This document shows, in pieces, positions 56,483 through 64,000 of a DNA stretch of 64,000 nt; the first letter of the stretch is position 1; each line of letters begins with the position of its first letter. The DNA lies in contig NZ_CP021377.1 in the NCBI RefSeq assembly GCF_002157895.1, positions 3,410,001 to 3,474,000 of the forward strand. Reading direction: 5' to 3'. The notes beneath the pieces are model-generated. The model saw only the letters and a program-made list of their open reading frames with translations. It was not told the DNA's origin and ran no database searches. Source of the DNA: Oceanisphaera profunda. Lineage in GTDB: Bacteria; Pseudomonadota; Gammaproteobacteria; Enterobacterales; Aeromonadaceae. A program made the translations under genes and the position numbers.

Positions 56483-57037
56483 TTAGAACTTAGAAGTATC
56501 AGTAAACAAACCTACTTTCAAATCTTTGGCTTCGTAGATAACGCGGCCATCTACTTCAACGGTACCATCTGCGATGCCCATGATCAGCTTGCGCCAAATC
56601 ACGCGCTTTAAGGTGATCTTGTACGTCACTTTTTTCGCAGTTGGCAAAATTTGACCGGTAAATTTCACTTCACCTACACCCAGTGCACGACCCTTACCTG
56701 GGCCGCCTTTCCAGCCTAAGAAGAAGCCGACCAGCTGCCACATGGCATCTAAGCCTAAGCAACCTGGCATCACTGGGTCACCGGGGAAGTGGCAATCAAA
56801 AAACCACAAATCAGGGTTAATATCTAACTCGGCAATGATTTCGCCTTTGCCGTGCTCGCCGCCGTCATCAGAGATCTGCATGATGCGGTCCATCATCAGC
56901 ATATTAGGAGCGGGCAACTGGCTGTTACCTGGACCAAATAATTCACCCTGGCTACAGGCCAGTAATTCTTCACGGGTAAAGCTATGCTTGCCCAGTTCTT
57001 TTTGCGAAGGCAAGGCTTGAGGCTGTTCTTCAGACAT
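56483..57037 (-). CDS. fabA: 3-hydroxydecanoyl-ACP dehydratase/isomerase
   Basis: A protein of 184 residues from ATG 57037. It introduces the cis double bond at the C10 stage for unsaturated fatty acids. The catalytic histidine (H83, [14 protein letters not shown]) and aspartate (D97, GCLGLDAMW) are present. The N-terminus is about 12 residues longer than E. coli FabA. A FabR-like operator lies upstream. Placed beside ycbZ as in E. coli. Confidence 0.96.
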   Translation of the reverse strand: MSEEQPQALPSQKELGKHSFTREELLACSQGELFGPGNSQLPAPNMLMMDRIMQISDDGGEHGKGEIIAELDINPDLWFFDCHFPGDPVMPGCLGLDAMWQLVGFFLGWKGGPGKGRALGVGEVKFTGQILPTAKKVTYKITLKRVIWRKLIMGIADGTVEVDGRVIYEAKDLKVGLFTDTSKF

Positions 57038-57095
57038 AGTCACAGTATTCCATTATGTTCAGGCAAAGGCCTAGATGGTAAATTGGCGTCACTTT

Positions 57096-57113
57096 AGCGA
57101 ACACTTGTTCGCC
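57096..57113 (-). promoter_or_regulatory. FabR-like operator upstream of fabA
   Basis: AGCGAACACTTGTTCGCC is a palindrome (one mismatch) about 59 bp before the fabA start. It resembles the operator that FabR uses at fabA and fabB in E. coli. This suggests repression of fabA in response to unsaturated acyl thioesters. Confidence 0.7.
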
Positions 57114-57154
57114 AGACAAGTCCGATCACTGTTAAATCGAAACTAAATCCGAAA

Positions 57155-59110
57155 TTAAATTCGAAACAAGCGCCGTAAAAATCCACGTTCTAAAGTATGA
57201 CCATTCAGCTCATCGAGCCGATCACGAATGCGGCCAAAGAGCGTATCTGGTTGCTCCACATCACCGGCTACGCTGCCAGTAAGCAGCTCAATGGCTTGCT
57301 CTACGCGGGCCACCGGGAAAATATGAAACTGGCCAGCGCTGACCGCGGCGGTCACTTCATCAGATAAATTTAGTTGTAAACGGTTACTGGCTGGCAAAAT
57401 AATGCCTTGCTGACCGGTAAGCCCCTGAATTTTACACAGGCGATAAAAACCTTCAATTTTTTCGTTCACGCCGCCCACCGGCTGCACATTACCAAACTGA
57501 TCTAGCGCACCGGTTACGGCAAAGTGTTGATAAATCGGCTCTTTGGCCATGGCAGAAAGTAAAGCACACAAACCGGTTAAGGAGGCACTGTCACCGTCTA
57601 TCTCATGGTAAGACTGCTCAAACACCAAGTTAGCCGATAAGGGTGAAGGGTGCTCAGCCCCAAATAAGTTCGACAAATAGCCGTGAATAATCATCATGGC
57701 TTTGGCGTGAATATGGCCTGCTAATTCAGCTTTGCGTTCAATGTCTGCCACATCGCCATCGCCCAAGTGTACGGTGGCGGTTAAGCGCACCGGCTCACCA
57801 AAGTCATAAGGGTGGCCGATAATTTGAATAACGGACAAACCGTTAATTTGCCCAACGGCTTTGCCTTGCGTTTGCATTAGGTATTGGCCGTCGCGTACGC
57901 CGATATCTGACTGCTCAACTAAGAAACTTAAACGATGGTCTTGCTCTTGTTGGGCCAATATCAAATGAGTGGCGCTGATAATGTCACTTTGCTCACGGCG
58001 CGCGATCACATCCGCCAGCTGCATCATGGCCACTAACTGCGCTTCAACTAAGGATACTTTATGCTGATGGTCGGTTAAACGACTGCTATAGCGGCACAAA
58101 CGCAACACCGCGCTCGCATCTAAATCCAGCAATTGATATTTTTGACGCAAATGCGCCAAATAGCCTAAATAAGTCGGCAAATCTTCACGGGCATCCCATT
58201 CTGGCAAGATGTCAGCCCGCAAAAAGGCCAGCGTATCTAAGTCTCGATCCATTAAATACAGCTCGGCGACCGCTGAGCGATCTCCCACCAAAATCAGATG
58301 AAAATCCAGCGGCGGCGCTTCTGGCTGAAAGTAAAAGGCGGCCATTTCAGCGGGGCGGCTCCACTCGATTTGGCGGCTAACCAGCGCATTTTTTAAACGG
58401 AACCACAAATTAGGCTGCTCAAGCAGCTCTTCGATGGGCACGATTAAATAGCCGCCATTGGCCTGATGGATAAGACCGGGCTCGAGTAAATGATGATGAC
58501 TAAAAATGGAGCCTTGCTCGGTTTGAAAGTGCACGGCACCAAACAATTGCTCAGGGGTAAATTGGCGCGCATGCACGATAGGCATGCTGTCGTCATGGCG
58601 ATGTACCATAAGATTGATCAGCACCGGATGGCTAAAGCCTTCACCGGCGGCCACGTGCTGAGCCAATAAGGACAGATAGTTGGCAACCTTGGGGTCGTTA
58701 TCTTGTTTCTTTAAGATACGCTCCACAATATGCTCCGCATCCAGATGGCGCGACGACAATTCCAATAGTTGGCCAACTAACTCACAAAACACTAAACCGC
58801 TGCCGGCTTTCAATCGCAGCCAAATGGGCTTTTGTGGGTGCGTTAAGTTTTCCGCATAACAAAGGTCGAATAAATTAGCATGATCAGAATGCTTGGCGAC
58901 CAAGTCGTGTACCAGCTCTTCGTAGTCCACACCGGCAAAACCATTTAATAATAAAATGGGATTCACGGCTTTGAGGGCCGAAAGAGTGGCAAAGGCGGAG
59001 TCTGCTCTGTCTTGCAGTGCACTGAACGCTATAGGAGGCAGCTGGCTCAGGGTGCTGATTTCAGGCAGGGTAAAAATCGGATTTAGTTCGTCGGGACTCA
59101 GTGGGTGCAC
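57155..59110 (-). CDS. ycbZ: Lon-family protease YcbZ
   Basis: A protein of 651 residues with a GTG start at 59110. The N-terminal half is an AAA-like region without a canonical P-loop. The C-terminal Lon protease domain carries the catalytic serine in HEIDGDSASLTGL and lysine in NEKIEGFYRLC. This is the LonB-like YcbZ family, next to fabA in E. coli; its substrates are little known and ribosome-related roles have been proposed. The exact start is uncertain. Confidence 0.9.
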   Translation of the reverse strand: MHPLSPDELNPIFTLPEISTLSQLPPIAFSALQDRADSAFATLSALKAVNPILLLNGFAGVDYEELVHDLVAKHSDHANLFDLCYAENLTHPQKPIWLRLKAGSGLVFCELVGQLLELSSRHLDAEHIVERILKKQDNDPKVANYLSLLAQHVAAGEGFSHPVLINLMVHRHDDSMPIVHARQFTPEQLFGAVHFQTEQGSIFSHHHLLEPGLIHQANGGYLIVPIEELLEQPNLWFRLKNALVSRQIEWSRPAEMAAFYFQPEAPPLDFHLILVGDRSAVAELYLMDRDLDTLAFLRADILPEWDAREDLPTYLGYLAHLRQKYQLLDLDASAVLRLCRYSSRLTDHQHKVSLVEAQLVAMMQLADVIARREQSDIISATHLILAQQEQDHRLSFLVEQSDIGVRDGQYLMQTQGKAVGQINGLSVIQIIGHPYDFGEPVRLTATVHLGDGDVADIERKAELAGHIHAKAMMIIHGYLSNLFGAEHPSPLSANLVFEQSYHEIDGDSASLTGLCALLSAMAKEPIYQHFAVTGALDQFGNVQPVGGVNEKIEGFYRLCKIQGLTGQQGIILPASNRLQLNLSDEVTAAVSAGQFHIFPVARVEQAIELLTGSVAGDVEQPDTLFGRIRDRLDELNGHTLERGFLRRLFRI

Positions 59111-59383
59111 TCAAAAAACTCATCACTATTGGTAAATTACCGCCAGTATACTGCAGCCAGCCGAGGGGTCGACAGCTGGATGGCGAATATGCGTGAAAAA
59201 GCGAGTTAAATGCACCTAGCTGGCTTTGGTTGCGCGTAATTTAAGCATTATTTAGGCATAAGTTTAGCCATGAGTTGTGCCAGATCAAAAACAGCACCTA
59301 AATGTGGGATACCACAATGGAGCCCATATTGATAAATGGTCATCCTATAATAAGAAAACATTGTAATTTTAGGGGCACCTCGT
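59111..59383. promoter_or_regulatory. Divergent ycbZ / cytochrome operon region
   Basis: 273 bp without a gene. A perfect -10 hexamer TATAAT lies at 59346-59351 on the plus strand, 33 bp before the cytochrome start; no matching -35 is found, so an activator may be needed. Confidence 0.45.
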
Positions 59384-60835
59384 ATGGGCAAAACACCAAA
59401 AATAATCACACTGCTGGCCGCATTGGCTGCGGTGGGGATAGGGGGTGGCATGCTCGGTGCCCATTTTCTCAGTCAACACAGGGCCAGCAACGATACAGAT
59501 CAGGTGAGAGAGTCCAGTGCTCAGCCTGACTTAACCGATCCGCGTCTTATTCAACAAGGGGCTTATATTGCGCGCACCGCCGATTGTGCGGCCTGTCATA
59601 CCACGCCTGGCGGCGCGCCTTATGCAGGTGGCTTGGCCATGCAAACGCCATTAGGCGCCATTTACAGCACTAATATTACACCGGATCTCAACACCGGTAT
59701 TGGCCACTATAGTTTGGCGGATTTTACCCGCGCGGTGAAACATGGGGTGCGAGCCGACAATCAACCTTTGTATCCGGCCATGCCGTATCCCTCCTATGCC
59801 ATTATGCCCGATGAAGACATTGCGGCTCTATACGCCTTCTTTATGCATGAAGTGGACGCCGTAAACCAAGCGAACGGCGAGTCGACGATTCCTTGGCCAC
59901 TGAATATGCGCTGGCCCATGAGCTGGTGGCAGCTGTTATTTGCGCCGGAACGAGAGTTTGTGGCTAATGAGCAATTAACCCCAGAAGAAAATCACGGTGC
60001 TTATCTGATTGAAGGGCCCGGCCATTGTGGCGCGTGTCATACGCCGCGCGGCTTGGCGTATCAAGAAAAAGCCATGAATCTGGCCAAGCTCGAGAAGAGT
60101 GACTTTTTGTCTGGCGCCGTGATTGATGGCTGGCGCGCGAAGAGCTTACGTAGTGAAGCCCGTGGATTGGATTCTTGGAGTAAGGAAGAGCTGGCGCTGT
60201 TCTTTAAAACCGGCCGTACCGATAAGGTCGCCGCCTTTGGTGCCATGGCGGATGTGATTGAGCACAGTACTCGCTATATGACTGACGCCGACATTAACGC
60301 CATGGCGGCGTATTTAAAGCAGTTACCGCCCGCCAAAAATAAAATTTTGGCCTTTGAACCTAAAGAAGATACCACTACCGCCTTGTTACAAGCGGGTGTG
60401 AATTTAGATAAAGGCGCCACTGTGTATGTGGAGAACTGTCAGGTTTGTCACCGCGCCGATGGCTTAGGTATGCCTCGGGTGTTTCCTGCTTTAGCGGGGA
60501 ACTCGGCCATTTTTGCCAAAAATCCGCAGTCGGTGATCCAAATCACGCTAGAAGGCGGCAAGACGCCGAGTAATGATGTGGATGTGATGGATTTTGCCAT
60601 GCCGTCCTTTAACCATTTAAGCAATCAAGAGTTGGTGGCGGTGATCAACTTTATCCGTAACGGTTGGCAAAATCAGGCGCCAGAAATTAGCGCTAATCAG
60701 ATTGATCATATTCGCAAATTTTTACTCAACAAAGCGCCGAATTTAGTTTTTAACACAGTTTCTAACCCAGGCTCCCACTCCGTTACTAGTCCAGGCGCTA
60801 GCGCTAGCGCAAGCACAAGAGGTGTAGATGAATAA
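59384..60835 (+). CDS. Triheme cytochrome c
   Basis: A protein of 483 residues. An N-terminal signal or anchor helix (about 7-30) leads to the periplasm. Three haem c sites are visible: CAACH (68-72), CGACH (about 214-218) and CQVCH (352-356). The layout matches the cytochrome subunits of membrane-bound alcohol, aldehyde and gluconate dehydrogenases, but no such dehydrogenase gene is near. It overlaps the TsdA-like gene by 8 bp and is probably its electron acceptor. A Ser/Ala-rich tail ends the protein. Confidence 0.88.
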   Translation: MGKTPKIITLLAALAAVGIGGGMLGAHFLSQHRASNDTDQVRESSAQPDLTDPRLIQQGAYIARTADCAACHTTPGGAPYAGGLAMQTPLGAIYSTNITPDLNTGIGHYSLADFTRAVKHGVRADNQPLYPAMPYPSYAIMPDEDIAALYAFFMHEVDAVNQANGESTIPWPLNMRWPMSWWQLLFAPEREFVANEQLTPEENHGAYLIEGPGHCGACHTPRGLAYQEKAMNLAKLEKSDFLSGAVIDGWRAKSLRSEARGLDSWSKEELALFFKTGRTDKVAAFGAMADVIEHSTRYMTDADINAMAAYLKQLPPAKNKILAFEPKEDTTTALLQAGVNLDKGATVYVENCQVCHRADGLGMPRVFPALAGNSAIFAKNPQSVIQITLEGGKTPSNDVDVMDFAMPSFNHLSNQELVAVINFIRNGWQNQAPEISANQIDHIRKFLLNKAPNLVFNTVSNPGSHSVTSPGASASASTRGVDE

Positions 60836-61736
60836 AGCATTGCAGGGGAGCAGGTTCACCCCATTAGTGGCGGCGCTATTAGTGAGTGCCGCTGTGAGTT
60901 TCACCATTAGCGCCAGCCACGCCGCCGAACCCACTCGTTATTCGGTATTGGATAAAGACGGCCAAACCTTGGCAGATTATGTGATCCCCAAAGATGCCGA
61001 CATTAGTCATCATGAAAATGCTGAACAAATCTTGTATGGCAAGCGCTTGCTGAACGAAACCAAGCACCTGATGCCCGACAACGTGGGCTCACACATGAAC
61101 TGCAATAGCTGCCATGTGGCGCAAGGCAAAAAGCCCCAAGGGGCGCCCTATATCAATACCTATAATTCGTTCCCGCAAATGAACCCCAGAGCAGAGCGCA
61201 TCTTTCAGCTTGAAGATAGGATCAACGGTTGCATGCAGCGCTCCATGAACGGCAAGCCGCTGGCAGAAGACTCAAAAGAAATGCGTGCCATGATTGCTTA
61301 TATGAAATGGCTGGCGCAAGACGTACCCCACGGCGCTAAAGTGCAAATCCAAAACAGCGGCGCTATCGACATGAGCCTAACGCCAGACCCAATGCGCGGG
61401 GCGGCCATTTACGCCCAACAATGTGCGGCTTGTCATGGTGCCAACGGCGAAGGACGGCGAGACGCCTCTGGTACTATGGCGTTTCCGCCCTTATGGGGAG
61501 ACGAGTCTTTTAATCTTGGTGCCGGCATGGCGCGCACCTATAAAGCCGCCGCCTTTATTAAGTACAATATGCCGATGGGCGTCAATACTCATGGCGGTTG
61601 GGGCGAAGGGGGCGTGCTTAATGATCAAGATGCGGTGGATGTGGCCGAGTATTTTACCCATCAGCCCAGACCTGGTTATCCGGATAATATTCACGACTTT
61701 CCCAGTGGCAAGCGGCCAAAGGATTTTCGTGAGTAA
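60828..61736 (+). CDS. tsdA: Diheme cytochrome c, TsdA-like thiosulfate dehydrogenase
   Basis: A protein of 302 residues with a signal peptide (about 1-31, cut near SHA-AEP). Two haem c sites: CNSCH (92-96) and CAACH (199-203). The cysteine in INGCMQRSMNGKPL (C135) fits the unusual haem-ligand cysteine of TsdA enzymes, which join two thiosulfates into tetrathionate or run the reverse reaction. Co-transcribed with the triheme cytochrome, which would carry electrons to or from it. Direction of reaction in the cell is not known. Confidence 0.82.
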   Translation: MNKALQGSRFTPLVAALLVSAAVSFTISASHAAEPTRYSVLDKDGQTLADYVIPKDADISHHENAEQILYGKRLLNETKHLMPDNVGSHMNCNSCHVAQGKKPQGAPYINTYNSFPQMNPRAERIFQLEDRINGCMQRSMNGKPLAEDSKEMRAMIAYMKWLAQDVPHGAKVQIQNSGAIDMSLTPDPMRGAAIYAQQCAACHGANGEGRRDASGTMAFPPLWGDESFNLGAGMARTYKAAAFIKYNMPMGVNTHGGWGEGGVLNDQDAVDVAEYFTHQPRPGYPDNIHDFPSGKRPKDFRE

Positions 61737-61768
61737 TGGCTGAGATCTGACGAGTAATACACACCAAA

Positions 61769-61795
61769 ATGCCGAGCTAAGCTCGGTATTATTTA
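61769..61795 (+). terminator. Likely terminator of the cytochrome operon
   Basis: CCGAG / CTCGG stem with TATTATTT after it, 30 bp past the tsdA-like stop. Confidence 0.55.
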
Positions 61796-61896
61796 TGGTG
61801 TGAAACAACGCTTACCGTTCAACACCTTACGCCGTACGTTAAAAGCTCATCGTCTCTGGGTTGCCGCGCTGCGCTCGCAATGAACTGTGCTTTTTT

Positions 61897-62790
61897 TCAA
61901 GCAAATTCTGGTGAATAGGCTGTTTTTTTAGTTGCCACTGCAAATGCTTGAAGTCGTTCATACAGAGCCACGCAGGATGGATTGCATTTTCTTGCTGTCC
62001 AGCTGCATAGATACAGCAGTTGACGTAGCCGGCCTTGCCCCATTTTGGCTATGCCACCTCGCCCTCTAACAGAGCTGCCAGATTCGTAAGTCGTGGGGCT
62101 TACGCCTACATAAGCGCTGAGCTGTTTAATACTAATAAACTTAGTAAATCCACCCGTAGATATAATCAACTGAGTCGCTGTTTTACTACCGATTGAGGGA
62201 ATACTGTTGAGTAGCTTATACAACTCAGCAAAATGCTTTTTTACTTGTTTTTCCAAGTGCGCTTCGCACTCTGTAATGTCCTGTTTAAGTTGCTCTTTGC
62301 GCCTTAAAAACTGCCTGTCTACCATTGCACTTCTGACCACTAAGTAGCTCTGTGCATGCCCACGATTAGACAAGCGTGTCATGTCTTCAGTGAGGTCGTC
62401 TAGCCAGCCTTGAGCGACTTTCAGCTCTTGTATGTGGTGAGGCTCAGGCTTCCAGAGCATAAACTCCACGCTTTCGCCGTAGCTCAAAATCAAGCTTGCA
62501 TCAGCGGTGTCTGTTTTAACGCGAGACAGCCTCATTTGCCCATAGCGCTTAATTACTAACGGGTTTATCACCGCCACGTTACGCTCGGTTTCAAAGAGCG
62601 TGACAGCTAAGCGAGCATGATAAACGCCCGTGGCTTCCATCACGTAAATTGCGTCTGCTGGCGTGGCCTTCATAAGCTGATTTATTCCACTAGCAGTGGA
62701 GTCAAAGCGCTGAGTTTTAATGCGGTCATTTTCTTTCCAGGCAATATCAAACCAGTCTTTGCTAACATCTATACCTACAACCACTTTCAT
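61897..62790 (-). CDS. IS110-family transposase, probably internally deleted
   Basis: A protein of 297 residues. The DEDD domain is visible: GIDVSKDWFDIA, VMEATGVYH and KTDTADA. The Tnp20 domain has IPSIGSKTATQLI and the presumed catalytic serine region GSSVRGRGGIAKMGQGRLR. At the C-terminus CVALYERL is joined directly to QAFAVATKK. Relatives have about 20 more residues there (GKPKKLALIA...KLLK type), so an in-frame deletion seems likely. It may be inactive. Confidence 0.85.
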   Translation of the reverse strand: MKVVVGIDVSKDWFDIAWKENDRIKTQRFDSTASGINQLMKATPADAIYVMEATGVYHARLAVTLFETERNVAVINPLVIKRYGQMRLSRVKTDTADASLILSYGESVEFMLWKPEPHHIQELKVAQGWLDDLTEDMTRLSNRGHAQSYLVVRSAMVDRQFLRRKEQLKQDITECEAHLEKQVKKHFAELYKLLNSIPSIGSKTATQLIISTGGFTKFISIKQLSAYVGVSPTTYESGSSVRGRGGIAKMGQGRLRQLLYLCSWTARKCNPSCVALYERLQAFAVATKKTAYSPEFA

Positions 62791-63188
62791 TCTTGTTTCT
62801 CCTGTTGCACATACCGGTGCTTAAGCAGTTTCAGCAATCCTAAATACGAGGTCTTAGCCTCAATGAACTGTTCGAAATTTACTTAAACAAGAGAGGGCGG
62901 CTATCATTGCGAACAGTCTTCAAAGACTAAAGACAAATAAAGCCTCAGCCCCTCTCTTTTGGTTGTTGGATTATACGTCTATAACCAACAGGGAAAGCAT
63001 AGGATGACAAAGCGTGGTCTTTGCGAGCGTAGCGTGGCAATCCATTCTGTACGTCTGCACAGGGTCCCAACCATGGATTGCCGCGTCGTGGCGCTCCTGG
63101 TAATGAACCAAAGTGGGGGTTGGGCTCTGACCTTTTATAGGGTCGCCTTACTTAGGTAGGAAGTATTCGACCTCTTTTACTTATACTG
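62791..63188. other. IS110 non-coding end and flanking REP-like hairpin
   Basis: About 400 bp without a gene. 62886-62961 can fold through AAGAGAGGG and CCCCTCTCTTTT; as the region just before the transposase start, it may encode the IS110 bridge RNA. 63014-63112 is a REP-like palindrome: TTTGCGAGCGTAGCGTGGCA faces TGGATTGCCGCGTCGTGGCG. A related half (GTTGCCGCGCTGCGCTCGCA) lies at about 61860-61880, on the other side of the element. Confidence 0.5.
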
Positions 63189-63914
63189 TTATTTCCTCGC
63201 AAATTTCCGATAATTCGCCAGTTGTACCACGTTATCTGCCTTAGGCGGGGCAGGGTATGGGCAAGGAAAGTTCCCCACTTTAATGCCCGGGAAAGCATTC
63301 TCAGATAAGCCATCACCAAAGCGATACAAGCTATCGTCTAGAAAACGGATCATGGGTAGAAAGCTCTTTTTATTTCCCCGCACTTTTCGGCGCAAGCGAT
63401 TAAGGTGGGTGGCTAAGCCATAGCAGTGGTTAGCATCTAAAAAGTCGCTACCTTCGTCGTCTAAGGTGTCCATGAGCCAGGTGCCCGCATCGGAAATATG
63501 GCTTTGAATGCTGAGATCGGTATTGTTCACCCACTGAGACTGACAAGGATGGTGAGTAAAGGCCTCTACCATAATAGGCAGCTCATCGTCGGTGACGGCG
63601 CCGCTTTCAAGAGCCAAAAATAAGGCCTCGTTGCCCCAACGTTCCAGTAACACCTGCTCAAACTCCGCTTGGGTAGGGGGCGTAGCAAAGGGGATCATAA
63701 TCAGGTAGCGACTGTAGGCTTCCATGGCCAGCACCGTGAAATAAGGGTTAGCTCTTGGGCCATGGCTTAGCACATGGCATTGCCAAGACACCTGTGTGGT
63801 GTCGGTATGCAGCGGTTGGGTGCCAATGCGTTTACCATCAAAGCTCGGCAGGCGAGGCAGTGACACTTTAAGCCAGCGCGCCATGGCGTTGCTGACGGAA
63901 ATAATGAGATTCAT
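63189..63914 (-). CDS. Uncharacterised protein
   Basis: A protein of 241 residues with no signal peptide or clear membrane helix. The sequence TDTTQVSWQCHVLSHGPRAN, then FTVLAMEAYSRYLIMIPF, suggests a domain like the DUF6933 family seen in proteins that begin with a short RNA/amino-acid motif, but I am not sure. The C-terminal third has a basic stretch (HLNRLRRKVRGNKK). A start at 63914 fits the RBS GGATC. Function unknown. Confidence 0.5.
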   Translation of the reverse strand: MNLIISVSNAMARWLKVSLPRLPSFDGKRIGTQPLHTDTTQVSWQCHVLSHGPRANPYFTVLAMEAYSRYLIMIPFATPPTQAEFEQVLLERWGNEALFLALESGAVTDDELPIMVEAFTHHPCQSQWVNNTDLSIQSHISDAGTWLMDTLDDEGSDFLDANHCYGLATHLNRLRRKVRGNKKSFLPMIRFLDDSLYRFGDGLSENAFPGIKVGNFPCPYPAPPKADNVVQLANYRKFARK

Positions 63915-64000
63915 GGTGATCCTTTGGTGCTAATCATGATTTGTGCTGCTGTTTTATAGCCAGAGTGTTTATCACGCTAAAAAATGGCTGATATCGAGGT

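Overview
The window looks like a chromosome segment of a marine or brackish gammaproteobacterium, most likely from the Aeromonadaceae (Oceanisphaera/Oceanimonas-like). This rests on gene order and protein similarity recalled from memory, not on a search. Core blocks follow the familiar gammaproteobacterial layout: rne divergent from rluC; maf and yceD-rpmF-plsX-fabH-fabD-fabG-acpP-fabF-pabC-mltG-tmk-holB-tatD; proQ-prc; pepN; pyrD-zapC; rlmKL-uup; and fabA-ycbZ.

Positions 1-6317 are different: AT-rich, with one or two genes per unit, and each unit ends in an attC-like recombination site (1894-1969, 3151-3225, about 3665-3791, 5542-5633, 6243-6317). I read this as the distal part of an integron cassette array, with the integrase outside the window. 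Its cargo is a Septu-type defence pair (PtuA-like ATPase cut by the window edge, PtuB-like HNH nuclease), a cold-shock-domain membrane protein of unusual architecture, an OsmC-type protein, a DUF262/DUF1524 (GmrSD-like) putative nuclease, and a RelB/RelE-type toxin-antitoxin pair on the opposite strand. A CIA30-family gene, and a small membrane protein gene broken by an IS5-family (IS427-group) insertion, follow the array.

Positions 8890-11957 hold a three-gene minus-strand block: an unknown protein, a cytochrome b / molybdopterin fusion, and a small membrane protein. The core region then runs from rne (12.9 kb) to tatD (30.7 kb), followed by an NfeD/SPFH pair, a Bcr/CflA efflux gene with a structured leader, LexA-boxed yebG, an ABC exporter, msrC, proQ-prc, pepN-DUF2835, a 180-kDa-class NAD glutamate dehydrogenase, pyrD-zapC, five tandem initiator tRNA genes, rlmKL, a glutaredoxin-like gene, uup, fabA with a FabR-like operator, and a Lon-family protease.

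The last 5 kb carry a two-gene cytochrome c operon (triheme cytochrome plus TsdA-like thiosulfate dehydrogenase), an IS110-family transposase that seems to have lost an internal C-terminal segment, and an unrecognised gene.

Non-coding space is rich in dispersed palindromic repeats (12.3-12.7, 18.4-18.6, 32.4-32.5 and 55.6-56.3 kb, the last including five tandem units of about 103 bp), plus several MITE-like inverted-repeat elements. The strongest candidates for something new are the defence-loaded cassette array, the cold-shock membrane protein cassette, the efflux-gene leader and the cytochrome b / molybdopterin fusion block.
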